This document shows, piece after piece, positions 19,314 to 27,618 of a stretch of 64,000 bases of DNA. Under the pieces are notes generated by a model. The model made no database searches and was not told where the DNA came from. It worked only from the letters and a program-made list of their open reading frames with translations. Each line of letters starts with the position of its first letter. Position 1 is the stretch's first letter. The stretch lies in NCBI GenBank assembly GCA_028281575.1, contig JANQJP010000031.1, forward strand, positions 36,220 through 100,219. Reading direction: 5' to 3'. The stretch comes from Cellvibrionaceae bacterium (lineage in GTDB: Bacteria; Pseudomonadota; Gammaproteobacteria; Pseudomonadales; Cellvibrionaceae). The position numbers and the translations under genes are program-made.

Positions 19314-21407
19314 TTGTTACATACCCTGTTAGGCAAATATCGGAATATCGTTATTTCGATCGCGCTTTTTCTTCTCCTGGACGCTTCCGTACTTCTGCTT
19401 AATTTTTATATCTCGTTTGAAATTGCTGACGACGCTTCAGGTGTAAATTTATCTGGTCGTCAGCGGATGCTATCGCAACGCATGGTAAAAAGTCTGTTTG
19501 ATATCGAATACTCCATGGAAAACCCAATCGAGCTGGAGCGCGCGCTAAAAGAGCTCAATTTAACAGTAAACTTATTTGATACCACACTATCAGCTTTTGA
19601 TCAGGGTGCAACGGTAACGGGTGCAGACGGAGAACCGGTAAAAATTCAACAAGTAACATCAGAAAAAGCACGTGTTGCTGTAGATAATGCAAAGGTGATA
19701 TGGAAACCATATAAAGTGCTACTCGAAGACGTGCAATCTGACGTGGACTTGTTCGAGCTTGGCGAACGGATGTCAGCGGCGATCAGCTATGCAAGTATGA
19801 ACAATCTAACCCTGCTTAAATTGATGAACGATCTGACGATTGAGTTGGAAAAAGTGGCAAGCTCAAAAGCGACGCGCCTTAGAATCATTCAAACGGTGGG
19901 TATTACCTTAGCACTTGTTAACTTCTTTATTATTATGTTCCATTTTTTGCGTCAGCTTAAAGAGAGTGACCAAAAAGTTGAAAGTGCTCGTAAAGAAACC
20001 ATTGAAATATTGGAGACGGTAAATGAAGGACTTTTTCTTCTTGATAATAATTATGTAATAAGTTCGCAATACTCGAGTGTTTTGGAAGAGATGTTCGCAC
20101 GCAAAAAAATAGGTGGAATGACCTTAGAGGAGCTTCTGGGAGAGATTGTTACGAATAAAGATTTGGAGACTTCCAAGCGGTTTATAGCGCTGCTATTCCG
20201 TGAAGATATAAAGAGTAACCTAATTAGCGATCTCAACCCGCTTAGAAAAATAGAAGTGAATATTGCCGATTCGCAAGGGCGTTTTATCAACAAGTTCTTC
20301 AGTTTTACTTTTGAACGTGTATACGAAGATAACGCTATTAAAGACGTACTGGTTACTGTAAATGATATTACCGAGCGGGTTATTCTTGAGCGTGAATTGG
20401 CACTGACTAAGGAGCAAAGCGAACGTCAGATAGAAGTTCTTACCAGTATTTTGCACGCGAATCCCGAATTGCTCCAAATTTATGTCAAGGATGTCTTTAA
20501 TTCACTGTCCGAAGTGAATGCAATCCTTCGAGAGCCTTCCAAGTCAGACGTTGCTTTACGCAGGAAACTAAACGATATTCATGTTTTTATTCATCGCATT
20601 AAAGGTGAAGCAGCGTCATTAAGCTTAGATAGCTTTGAAGAGATAGCGCACGAATTTGAACAAAATATCCATGAAATTCGAGATAAAAAAGAAATTGGCG
20701 GCGATGATTTTCTCCCCCTGGTTGTTCGTTTAGAGAAGCTAGTTAAGCATGCTGAATCGGTCCGCACATTGACGGAAAAATTAGCGTCTTTTGCCTCGGC
20801 TGCACCCAGTAGTTCCATCAGGTCAATTAATGATGGAAGTTGGAATCATCTGGATGATCTTGTACAGACTGTTTCAGAACGCCAGGAAAAGAAAGTGAGT
20901 CTGGTTAAAAGTGGTTTATCTGAGATCGACTTGTCTGAAGAATTACGCTCGTTGATAAACGATATCGCTATTCAGGGTATCCGTAATTCTGTTGTGCACG
21001 GTATAGAAAGTCCCGATGAACGCCTGGAGCTCAATAAAGGCGACGCGGGTCGTATTGATATTCGATTAGCCCGCAGCTCTAGTTCAGTGCTTGAATTTTC
21101 AATTAAGGACGATGGCTACGGTATTGATAGCGACAGGATTCGAGCCGCGGCTATAAAAAGTGGTAACTGGACGGAGGAGCAACTTGATGGTTTTGATCAA
21201 AAACGTTTGGTCTCACTTATTTTTGAGCCTGGGTTTTCGACGGCGAAAGAGCATACTCGAGACGCCGGGGGTGGTGTTGGCATGGATGTGATTAAAAAAC
21301 GTGTAAATGCTCTGAGAGGAAAAATCCGCGTACAAAGCCGCAGGGGAATTGGAACAAAAATTTCCGTGTCTATTCCGTTTGTCGAAAGCGCAGAAAAAGC
21401 TGCTTAG
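19314..21407 (+). CDS. Hybrid sensor kinase: PilJ-type sensor, PAS, Hpt and CheA-like ATPase
   Basis: Inner-membrane histidine kinase, 697 residues from TTG 19314 (GAGGG ribosome site 7 bp before). Order: TM1 (~12-33); periplasmic type IV pilus MCP N-terminal-like domain (VNLSGRQRMLSQRMVKSLFD); TM2 (~193-213); PAS (~225-350, EILETVNEGLFLLDNNYVIS); Hpt with VFIHRIKGEAASL, phospho-acceptor near H427; and a CheA-type HATPase with N box RNSVVHGIES, G1 DDGYGID (~600), GFSTAKE and GGGVGMDVIKKRVNAL. It lacks a CheW-like P5 domain and an obvious dimerisation domain, so it is not a standard CheA and should not join a receptor array. CheY- and CheX-like genes follow directly, suggesting a closed three-protein relay. 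Confidence 0.88.
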   Translation: MLHTLLGKYRNIVISIALFLLLDASVLLLNFYISFEIADDASGVNLSGRQRMLSQRMVKSLFDIEYSMENPIELERALKELNLTVNLFDTTLSAFDQGATVTGADGEPVKIQQVTSEKARVAVDNAKVIWKPYKVLLEDVQSDVDLFELGERMSAAISYASMNNLTLLKLMNDLTIELEKVASSKATRLRIIQTVGITLALVNFFIIMFHFLRQLKESDQKVESARKETIEILETVNEGLFLLDNNYVISSQYSSVLEEMFARKKIGGMTLEELLGEIVTNKDLETSKRFIALLFREDIKSNLISDLNPLRKIEVNIADSQGRFINKFFSFTFERVYEDNAIKDVLVTVNDITERVILERELALTKEQSERQIEVLTSILHANPELLQIYVKDVFNSLSEVNAILREPSKSDVALRRKLNDIHVFIHRIKGEAASLSLDSFEEIAHEFEQNIHEIRDKKEIGGDDFLPLVVRLEKLVKHAESVRTLTEKLASFASAAPSSSIRSINDGSWNHLDDLVQTVSERQEKKVSLVKSGLSEIDLSEELRSLINDIAIQGIRNSVVHGIESPDERLELNKGDAGRIDIRLARSSSSVLEFSIKDDGYGIDSDRIRAAAIKSGNWTEEQLDGFDQKRLVSLIFEPGFSTAKEHTRDAGGGVGMDVIKKRVNALRGKIRVQSRRGIGTKISVSIPFVESAEKAA

Positions 21408-21426
21408 TTATAAGTTAAGAGATCTG

Positions 21427-21798
21427 ATGTTGAGACTTTTAATCGTTGATGATTCGAATATTATTCGGCGGAGAATTGAGCGAACCTGCAGTGCGTCGAA
21501 ATTTGAGGTGGTCGGGTTGGCGAGCAATGGGCTCGAAGCTTTAAGTATGGTGAGCCGAAAGGATCCGCATGTTGTGACAATGGATTTAACCATGCCCAAG
21601 ATGGATGGCATTGAGTGCGTTGAAAAAATAATGAAACGCAATTCAGCTATCCGTATTTTAGTCGTGTCTGCTTTATCGGATATCGAGACGGGTATTCTAG
21701 CGCTAGAGAAAGGTGCGCGAGGGTTTCTATGTAAACCCTTCGACGACGATCAGTTAAAAAGAGCGTTGAACGAACTCGTGGAGGGGCTGGATGTCTGA
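21427..21798 (+). CDS. CheY-like single-domain response regulator
   Basis: A 123-residue receiver domain with no output domain. Seen: the acidic pair in LLIVDDSNIIRRR, phospho-acceptor Asp in VVTMDLTMPKMDG, the switch Ser in VVSALSD and the conserved Lys in LCKPFDDDQL. The frame is open further upstream (from 21349), but that would overlap the kinase by about 60 bp; ATG 21427, 19 bp after the kinase stop, fits the family start. It overlaps the CheX-like gene by 8 bp. Likely the phosphate acceptor of the adjacent Hpt kinase, acting by protein-protein contact. Confidence 0.92.
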   Translation: MLRLLIVDDSNIIRRRIERTCSASKFEVVGLASNGLEALSMVSRKDPHVVTMDLTMPKMDGIECVEKIMKRNSAIRILVVSALSDIETGILALEKGARGFLCKPFDDDQLKRALNELVEGLDV

Positions 21799-22249
21799 AG
21801 AAACACTAAAGGTCTTTATCGACGGCGTGGTGAATTATTTTCGCCATACCTCAGATAAAGACGTCAAAGTGGGATCACCGTATTTGGTCGAGAATACACA
21901 CCCCACTGTTTTTGATTATACCGGCATTATCGGTGTGTCAGGACCGTACAAGGGCACGGTATATTTCACCGCGCCAAAAATTCTGCTGAAGCATTTGCTG
22001 TTAAGTCTTGGCGAGCATGAGACATCGAATGAGAATATCCTCGATATTGTTGGCGAGGTTGCGAACACGATATCTGGTAATGCTCGCAGTGAATTTGGAC
22101 AGGAGTTTATGATCTCTGTACCAGTGATGATTGAAGGGCCGCCGACGAGTATTCAAATGCCCCAGGAGCTGCGATCTTACGTTATTCCGATCTATTGGAA
22201 GGCCTATAGCGCGGCAGTTGTGATCTGTCTGGAGTCATCATCGTCCTAA
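21791..22249 (+). CDS. CheX-like CheY-P phosphatase
   Basis: A 152-residue chemotaxis phosphatase-like protein. The helix DIVGEVANTISGNARSEFG carries the CheC/CheX phosphatase signature E-x-x-N (EVAN) followed by GNA, and the sheet region YKGTVYFTAP and AYSAAVVICLE agrees. ATG 21791 has a strong GGAGGGG ribosome site inside the end of the CheY-like gene. Known family role: removal of phosphate from CheY. Inference: resets the neighbouring receiver. The stop codon lies in the first arm of a hairpin at 22244-22285. Confidence 0.87.
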   Translation: MSEETLKVFIDGVVNYFRHTSDKDVKVGSPYLVENTHPTVFDYTGIIGVSGPYKGTVYFTAPKILLKHLLLSLGEHETSNENILDIVGEVANTISGNARSEFGQEFMISVPVMIEGPPTSIQMPQELRSYVIPIYWKAYSAAVVICLESSSS

Positions 22250-22285
22250 AGCTCTTGGTGTTCAACTAGAGCCCAGTTTTTAGGA
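22244..22285 (+). terminator. Possible terminator hairpin after the cheX-like gene
   Basis: tcctaaa (22244-22250) pairs with tttagga (22279-22285), and gctc (22251-22254) with gagc (22269-22272). Downstream sequence is T-rich (a T-run lies around 22305-22313) but not directly abutting. The second arm can instead pair with a third copy at 22333. Confidence 0.4.
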
Positions 22286-22331
22286 TGATAGTCCTGTTTG
22301 TTTAGTTTTTTTCTGAATTGTTTTGCTTTTT

Positions 22332-22358
22332 ATCCTAAAATTTAATTTTTTTTAGGAT
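22332..22358 (+). promoter_or_regulatory. 9-bp inverted repeat in the leuA leader region
   Basis: atcctaaaa (22332-22340) and ttttaggat (22350-22358) are exact complements with a 9-nt AT-rich loop. The same word ttttaggatga occurs upstream at about 22278-22288. Alternative pairing among the four arms, or an operator, are both possible. It lies about 30 bp before the leucine-rich small ORF. Confidence 0.4.
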
Positions 22359-22387
22359 GAATATTGATTGCTTCTCTATGCCCAACT

Positions 22388-22525
22388 ATGATGCGCACTA
22401 AGCAAACTGATCGTAGAGATGTTCTCGTGCGTTACTTTGGGTCTACAAGACGTCCATGTTTCCTCAGCGCTTTTCTTCCTAAGGCGCCTTTACTCTTGCC
22501 TGCTCGATTGCCGCTGTGCGGCTAA
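22388..22525 (+). CDS. Candidate leucine-rich leader peptide upstream of leuA
   Basis: A 45-codon ORF (ATG ATG CGC..., stop TAA 22523-22525) fills the 343-bp gap before leuA. Eight of the 45 residues are leucine and seven of these fall in the last 21 residues, including the run KAPLLLPARLPLCG. A small stem (gccgc/gcggc) overlaps the last codons and a T-run follows at about 22543. This is what a leucine-sensing attenuator looks like. The ribosome site is weak and no terminator/antiterminator pair is proven, so it stays a candidate. Confidence 0.45.
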   Translation: MMRTKQTDRRDVLVRYFGSTRRPCFLSAFLPKAPLLLPARLPLCG

Positions 22526-22604
22526 ATATTCTCGTACCCACGTTTTTTACTTTTACCCCCGCTATCGCGGTTTACCCATTTTATAAAAAGTTATGGTGAA
22601 CAGT

Positions 22605-24152
22605 ATGTCCAAGGACAAACTTGTTATTTTTGATACGACGCTTAGGGACGGAGAGCAGAGTCCAGGTGCGTCGATGACCAAAGATGAAAAAGTGCGCATT
22701 GCCAAGATGCTGGAAAAAATGCGCGTCGATGTGATTGAAGCGGGCTTTGCGATTGCGAGCCCAGGTGATTTTGAAGCGGTCAAAGCCGTTGCGGATGCAG
22801 TAAAGACGTCGACCGTATGCAGCCTTGCTCGCGCTGTGGATGCCGATATTGATCGCGCGGCGGAGGCCTTGAAAGGCGCGGAAACTTCCCGCATTCACAC
22901 CTTTATTGCCACATCGCCGATTCATATGAAGTACAAGCTGCGGATGGAGCCCGAGCAGGTGCTTGAGCGCGCTATTCGCTCAGTGAAACGCGCGCGTAAC
23001 TATACCTCCGATGTTGAATTCTCGCTCGAAGACGGCAGCCGCTCCGAGTTTGAATTTATGTGCCGAGTTATCGAAGCTGCTATCGATGCTGGCGCTGGCA
23101 CCATCAATATTCCCGACACAGTTGGTTATGGTGAACCGGGGGAATATGGTGCGATGTTCAAGCGTCTTATCGAGGCGATACCAAACGCAGATAAAGCGAT
23201 ATTTTCCACGCACTGCCACAATGACCTTGGCCTTGCGGTGGCCAACTCGCTTTCAGCGGTAATGAATGGCGTGCGTCAGGTCGAGTGCACGATTAACGGG
23301 CTAGGTGAGCGCGCGGGTAATGCCGCACTGGAAGAAGTTGTCATGGCGGTGCGCACGCGCAGGGACGAATTTCCAGTAGAAACGGGTATTGCGGCTGAAC
23401 ATATCGTGCCGACGTCGCGGTTGGTTTCATCGATTACTGGTTTTCCCGTGCAGCCCAACAAAGCCATCGTTGGTGCCAATGCTTTTGCCCATGAATCGGG
23501 TATTCACCAAGACGGCGTACTCAAGCATCGCGAGACTTACGAAATCATGCGAGCGGAGGATGTCGGCTGGAATGCAAATCGCATCGTGCTTGGCAAGCAT
23601 TCGGGCCGGGCAGCAGTTAAAGCGCGTTTTGAAGACCTGGGCATTACCTTCGATAGTCAGGATGCGCTCAATCTTGCGTTTGCACGGTTTAAAGAGCTTG
23701 CGGATAAAAAGCATGAAATTTTTGATGAAGATCTACAGGCAATTATGTCTTCATCTTCGGCAAAAAATATTGTCGAGAAGTTTTTGCTCGTCGATATGGA
23801 GGTGGTATCGAAAACCGGGCAAAAGCCCAAGGCCAAGCTCACCTTACAGGTTGACGGTCGGGATGTGGTTACTGAAGCTGAGGGCAGTGGGCCGGTCGAT
23901 GCTGTGTTTAAGGCGGTCGAGAGTGTGGTAAAAAGCGAGGCCGATCTGCAACTGTATTCGGTCAATGCTATCACCCAGGGTACTGACTCTCAGGGGGAAG
24001 TGACTGTCAGAATGGATAAAAGCGGGCACATTGTGAATGGCATAGGTTCGGATACAGATATTGTCGTCGCTTCTGTAAAAGCTTATCTTATGGCGTCTAA
24101 CATGCTCGCGTCACCCAGCGCGAAGTCTCACCCTCAGCGCGACGGTGTTTAA
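22605..24152 (+). CDS. leuA: 2-isopropylmalate synthase
   Basis: First committed enzyme of leucine synthesis (acetyl-CoA + 2-oxoisovalerate). Seen: the HMGL-like TIM barrel with [90 protein letters not shown] and [20 protein letters not shown]. The C-terminal LeuA dimer domain, which binds leucine for feedback inhibition, occupies about residues 385-505. I choose ATG 22605 (GGTGA just before, product about 515 residues, aligned with the family start) over ATG 22593. It is likely under attenuation by the leader described above. The HolD-like gene follows within 10 bp. Confidence 0.97.
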   Translation: MSKDKLVIFDTTLRDGEQSPGASMTKDEKVRIAKMLEKMRVDVIEAGFAIASPGDFEAVKAVADAVKTSTVCSLARAVDADIDRAAEALKGAETSRIHTFIATSPIHMKYKLRMEPEQVLERAIRSVKRARNYTSDVEFSLEDGSRSEFEFMCRVIEAAIDAGAGTINIPDTVGYGEPGEYGAMFKRLIEAIPNADKAIFSTHCHNDLGLAVANSLSAVMNGVRQVECTINGLGERAGNAALEEVVMAVRTRRDEFPVETGIAAEHIVPTSRLVSSITGFPVQPNKAIVGANAFAHESGIHQDGVLKHRETYEIMRAEDVGWNANRIVLGKHSGRAAVKARFEDLGITFDSQDALNLAFARFKELADKKHEIFDEDLQAIMSSSSAKNIVEKFLLVDMEVVSKTGQKPKAKLTLQVDGRDVVTEAEGSGPVDAVFKAVESVVKSEADLQLYSVNAITQGTDSQGEVTVRMDKSGHIVNGIGSDTDIVVASVKAYLMASNMLASPSAKSHPQRDGV

Positions 24153-24160
24153 GCTTGAAC

Positions 24161-24934
24161 ATGAATGAAGCAACACGCATGCAGTATTTGGAGGCGATCG
24201 GGGTCGATATGTTCGTGCCCCGCAAGCGTCTGGTAAACGCTCCAGCGCCCAGACCTTGTCGCCTTCCGCGTGTAAAGAAAGAAGCGGTGGTGACACCGGT
24301 TGAGACGCCTGCTCAAAGGGGAGAGGGGCTCAGCAGCGCTCAGTCGTTAGCGACAAATATTGCATCAAAAATCGCAGAAAAACAGCCATATAAGCGCGAC
24401 CGAGCGGCTGTGGAATCGCCGTCTATTTTAGTACCTGAGCAACAAAAAGATGTGGCGGCGTCAGACGCTAATTTTGTATTGAACCTTTGGTTTAGTGATA
24501 AAAATATTCAGGTAATAGATTCACGGTCTCGCGATGATGCACTGCCAACAGCGACGTTGCTTGCCAATATTTTATTGGTGAACGGCTTACTGCGAATGAA
24601 TTTGCCCGCTGCTGAAATACAGTGTTGGCCACTTGCAGATCACAATATTGAAGATAAAAGCTGGGCTGCTGCGCAGAGCATGATGAGTGATTTTTTGAGT
24701 GCGCGCTTCTCGCAAAAAGCGCCGCAAGCATTGCTGCTTTTCGGAGAAGCTGCAGTAAAGGCAGTGTTGGGTGAAAAAAGTCAGTTTCAGTCGCTGTGTT
24801 TTACGCATCATTTCTCCGAAGAGTTTTCAACACCGGTATACATCTTTCCTTCATTAAAAGACATTTTATATTCGCCCGACCTGAAAAAACCGCTTTGGCA
24901 GGCGATGCACTCATTGCGAACTGACAGTGCCTAA
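24161..24934 (+). CDS. holD: Divergent DNA polymerase III psi subunit (HolD-like)
   Basis: A 257-residue protein with three parts. The N-terminal peptide (MQYLEAIGVDMFVPRKRL) resembles the E. coli HolD start LQQLGITQWSLRRP, which binds chi. A low-complexity linker of ~80 residues follows (Pro/Ala/Lys-rich). The C-terminal alpha/beta domain (~110-257) ends VYIFPSLKDILYSPDLKKPLWQAM, comparable with the HolD end LTDLRANPTARAALWQQI. In E. coli holD also lies directly upstream of rimI, and here the two overlap by 8 bp, which strengthens the call. It is nearly twice the E. coli length because of the linker. ATG 24161 is preferred over TTG 24155. The assignment rests on short motifs and context. Confidence 0.6.
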   Translation: MNEATRMQYLEAIGVDMFVPRKRLVNAPAPRPCRLPRVKKEAVVTPVETPAQRGEGLSSAQSLATNIASKIAEKQPYKRDRAAVESPSILVPEQQKDVAASDANFVLNLWFSDKNIQVIDSRSRDDALPTATLLANILLVNGLLRMNLPAAEIQCWPLADHNIEDKSWAAAQSMMSDFLSARFSQKAPQALLLFGEAAVKAVLGEKSQFQSLCFTHHFSEEFSTPVYIFPSLKDILYSPDLKKPLWQAMHSLRTDSA

Positions 24935-25433
24935 GGAAGATTTTCCACGCGTAATTTTTCCAGGCACGCAACACGAAGCGTGTATCAGGCGCTTTAGTTT
25001 TGATGATGTAGATACAGTCGTCTCAGTTGAGCGCAGTGCCTCTAAACACCCATGGACAGAGCAAAATTTTGTCAGTTCGATTGGGGCTGGCCATCTTTGC
25101 CTTGCACTCACTCAAAATGGCCAATTTATTGGGCATGCCGTAGTGAGTGTACTTCCCGATGAATTGGAATTGCTTATTATCTCTGTCGCGCCCGATAGGC
25201 AGCGTAAAGGGTATGCGTGCGCGTTGTTGGTGGAACTCTGTAATATTTTTGACAACCGTGATTTTTTTTTGGAAGTGCGTGAAGGAAATTTGCCCGCTAT
25301 CGCACTGTATAAACGGCTTGGTTTTAACGTTGTTGATCAGCGCAAAGCGTATTATTCAACACCTGAGAAGCAAGGCCTGCGGGAAAATGCACTCGTAATG
25401 CGACGCCTGAAGCATTACGAGTATTTGTATTAA
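24927..25433 (+). CDS. rimI: Ribosomal protein S18-alanine N-acetyltransferase
   Basis: GNAT enzyme that acetylates the N-terminal alanine of ribosomal protein S18. The 168-residue protein has the GNAT core: VVSVERSASKHPWTEQNF (typical RimI start region), VLPDELELLIISVAPDRQRKGYA (acetyl-CoA loop Q-R-K-G-Y-A), LLVELCNIF, FFLEVREGNLPAIALYKRLGF and YYSTPEKQGLRENALVM. GTG 24927 overlaps the HolD-like gene by 8 bp. It has ~15 extra N-terminal residues compared with a minimal RimI. Confidence 0.93.
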   Translation: MPKEDFPRVIFPGTQHEACIRRFSFDDVDTVVSVERSASKHPWTEQNFVSSIGAGHLCLALTQNGQFIGHAVVSVLPDELELLIISVAPDRQRKGYACALLVELCNIFDNRDFFLEVREGNLPAIALYKRLGFNVVDQRKAYYSTPEKQGLRENALVMRRLKHYEYLY

Positions 25434-25470
25434 CTAGGTTGCGGAAAAGTCAAATCTTACACAATAGAGA

Positions 25471-25576
25471 GTTAGTGCCTGGGATAAAGCTTTTAAAACC
25501 GTCGATTCAAGGATGAATCGCCGGAGTTATAGGGACGTATTTATGCGATTTTAAAAGCTTTATCCCAGGCACTAAC
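25471..25576. repeat. 28-bp perfect inverted repeat with a structured 50-nt loop
   Basis: Arms 25471-25498 and 25549-25576 are exact reverse complements (outer end gttagtgcctggg). The loop holds a second hairpin, cgattc (25503-25508) with gaatcg (25515-25520). It lies between the convergent rimI (+) and beta-barrel (-) genes, so it could act as a bidirectional terminator. The length and perfection also fit a dispersed MITE-like or REP-like element. Confidence 0.85.
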
Positions 25577-25614
25577 GGCTCGAAGCTAATGTCATAGCCT
25601 TTTCCACAAACCTT

Positions 25615-26166
25615 CTAAAAGGTCCAGCGTAATTGCAGCGCAACGGCGGTATAGTCTAAAAATATATCGGGCTTTTCACCACCGGGATCTGAACTTAACA
25701 ATCGGTCTCTCGCCAGACCATTGCCGTGTCGTACTTCAAAACTAAGACCCAGGTTTTCGAAAAACCGATCGTAGCTAAGGTTAAAACCGGTGTAATAACC
25801 GTTTTGTGGAAGACCGCTATCGAGCGTAGCCGCACCGAAAAAAGCGCCGGCACGCCAGTGATTTCCAAAGGCGCGCTCATAATCCAGGGCGCGGTAACCG
25901 ATAACTTGATCACCTAAAATGTCATCTAGATCTATACCTACGCCAAAATAGTGATTTTTATTCTGGCCGTATGTATTCTTGATGCTAATGCCGAGGTGAA
26001 AACCAGAATCACTTGAATCCTGATTGTCTGTCGCTGCGTCACCGGTGTCTAATTCGACGGAATGGTTTTGTATGCCTGCGTTTATTGAGATTTCAGCTGC
26101 GTAACCACTGTGTGCAAAAAAATAGACAATCGCCGAGCAAGCTATTAGAAAGTTGCGAATTACCAT
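25615..26166 (-). CDS. Exported small outer-membrane beta-barrel protein, unknown function
   Basis: A 183-residue protein with a signal peptide (MVIRNFLIACSAIVYFFAHS, cleavage near GYAAE). Alternating amphipathic strands follow (GFHLGISIKN, KNHYFGVGIDL, WRAGAFFGAATL, YYTGFNLSYDRFF, LGLSFEVRHG) with a C-terminal aromatic strand TAVALQLRWTF, the usual Bam recognition end. No family is recognised. Its start overlaps the end of the Wzi-like gene by 7 bp, so the two are probably translated together and may act in one surface process. Confidence 0.72.
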   Translation of the reverse strand: MVIRNFLIACSAIVYFFAHSGYAAEISINAGIQNHSVELDTGDAATDNQDSSDSGFHLGISIKNTYGQNKNHYFGVGIDLDDILGDQVIGYRALDYERAFGNHWRAGAFFGAATLDSGLPQNGYYTGFNLSYDRFFENLGLSFEVRHGNGLARDRLLSSDPGGEKPDIFLDYTAVALQLRWTF

Positions 26167-27602
26167 CGAATAAACCCGGATACTTGTGAAAAGGATTCGT
26201 CATGTACTGTATTACCGGTTGTGAATTTAAGTCCGGCAATAAGGTTGCCTACGCCTTGCGCATATTCCACAGAAAAGGCTTTTCCAGTTGTATAAATATC
26301 GCTATCTATTTCTTCATTCTCTACTTGCTGATATTTGAATGTAAGCGAATTTCCTGGGCGCATATCCCAAATTAGTTTTAGGCTTTGTGCTTTAGCGCCA
26401 ACAGCGTCGTCATTATTTTGCTGTTGAGCCCCCCAATGACCCAGCAGAGCGCCGTAGTTACTCATGCCGTCGCCATAGTTACCGTTAATATACCAGCCGT
26501 TTTGCCATTCGGCGCTTTCCCAGGTGAGGTCTAAGTTTTCCGTTAATTTGGGTAAGTGTACGCCCAGCATAAGTGCGCTATTGCCGAGGTGAATATCTGA
26601 ACTCGCAGAAGTGTCTTCGCCGGCGTAGGTCATATAAACGGATGCAGGAAAGTCGCCGGTAAAGGTATAGCGCGCAGTGATTGACGATTGCTGGTTACCA
26701 AAGTCATTGCCAGCAAGGCCGCTGTTTTCGTTTTCTTTGACATTAAAAAACGCTTCGTACAAACCGTTAATGCTCTGGTCCCTGTCGGCGCCACCGTGCT
26801 GGAGTACGCGGTTAAAGCCGATGGCGAAACCTTCCACGGGTTCGATACTTAAATGAACACCAAATAGACGCGGGTTGCCAGTCAGTCGCGTTTCCGGTTG
26901 AGCTTCAGACGCAATTAAATCTGACTCCGACATTTGCGCGATAAATATTTCATAGCTAAGGTCCAAAAATGGCAGCGGTTCCGCGTTGGATAAAGTAAGG
27001 CTTGGCATCGCACTGGCCTGTGTGCTCAGCAGCATGTCACTTTCCTGAAATGGCCCCCACCAGTGGCTGCGATAGCCGATATCCGCCTGCAGGTAATCCC
27101 AGCCCACCGATAAAAAGCTTCCTTCAGGGAATTCGTCCTTTTCGCCAATCGCATTGTTGCTGACAACACCGCCGAGATTGAGTGCAACCTGATCGGACAG
27201 CACCCAATAGGCGGCGCCAGTTGCTGTGTAGTCAGTCGCGTGAGTCATGCCCCGGCTATTGCTGTCGACATAGCCCGTGCCATCGCCATCCGAATAATGT
27301 GTGCTTACGCTGAGGTGGGTAACTGCCGACTGGAGGCTGTAGCGGTCCAGGTAGCGGCGCACATCCGAAGCCAATGCGGGATGTGTTTCTTCCACCCTGG
27401 CTAAGGCTTTATGGACGCGCTTAACCGGAATAGGACGCTTAATGATCGGCATATTGGCGATGACAAATAAACGTTCAATCCGCGCCTCTATCTCGGGTGA
27501 AAGTTGCAGTGGTAAATAGAGTGAACCGGCCTTTGCGTGCATGCAAAGCGAGCTCAACAAGACAAATAAAACAATGGCTACCTTAGGGCGATAGCGGTGC
27601 AT
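26160..27602 (-). CDS. Wzi-like capsule assembly family outer-membrane protein
   Basis: A 480-residue beta-barrel protein with a signal peptide (basic MHRYRPK, hydrophobic VAIVLFVLLSSLCMH, cleavage near AKAGS). Seen: an N-terminal region like Wzi-family proteins (YLPLQLSPEIEARIERLFV, KRPIPVKRVHKALARVE), the conserved RSHWWGPFQESDMLLSTQA, GNPRLFGVHLSIEPVEGFAIGFNR, and a final strand ending VSGFIRW. In E. coli Wzi holds group 1 capsule at the cell surface. Many marine relatives occur without capsule genes nearby, as here, so polysaccharide attachment is only inferred. The small barrel gene follows with overlap. Confidence 0.82.
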   Translation of the reverse strand: MHRYRPKVAIVLFVLLSSLCMHAKAGSLYLPLQLSPEIEARIERLFVIANMPIIKRPIPVKRVHKALARVEETHPALASDVRRYLDRYSLQSAVTHLSVSTHYSDGDGTGYVDSNSRGMTHATDYTATGAAYWVLSDQVALNLGGVVSNNAIGEKDEFPEGSFLSVGWDYLQADIGYRSHWWGPFQESDMLLSTQASAMPSLTLSNAEPLPFLDLSYEIFIAQMSESDLIASEAQPETRLTGNPRLFGVHLSIEPVEGFAIGFNRVLQHGGADRDQSINGLYEAFFNVKENENSGLAGNDFGNQQSSITARYTFTGDFPASVYMTYAGEDTSASSDIHLGNSALMLGVHLPKLTENLDLTWESAEWQNGWYINGNYGDGMSNYGALLGHWGAQQQNNDDAVGAKAQSLKLIWDMRPGNSLTFKYQQVENEEIDSDIYTTGKAFSVEYAQGVGNLIAGLKFTTGNTVHDESFSQVSGFIRW

Positions 27603-27618
27603 GCATGGTCCTTAAGAA

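Noticed and set aside
25471..25576. CRISPR repeat pair
   Set aside because: The two arms are inverted, not direct, copies and occur once; no spacers or cas genes.
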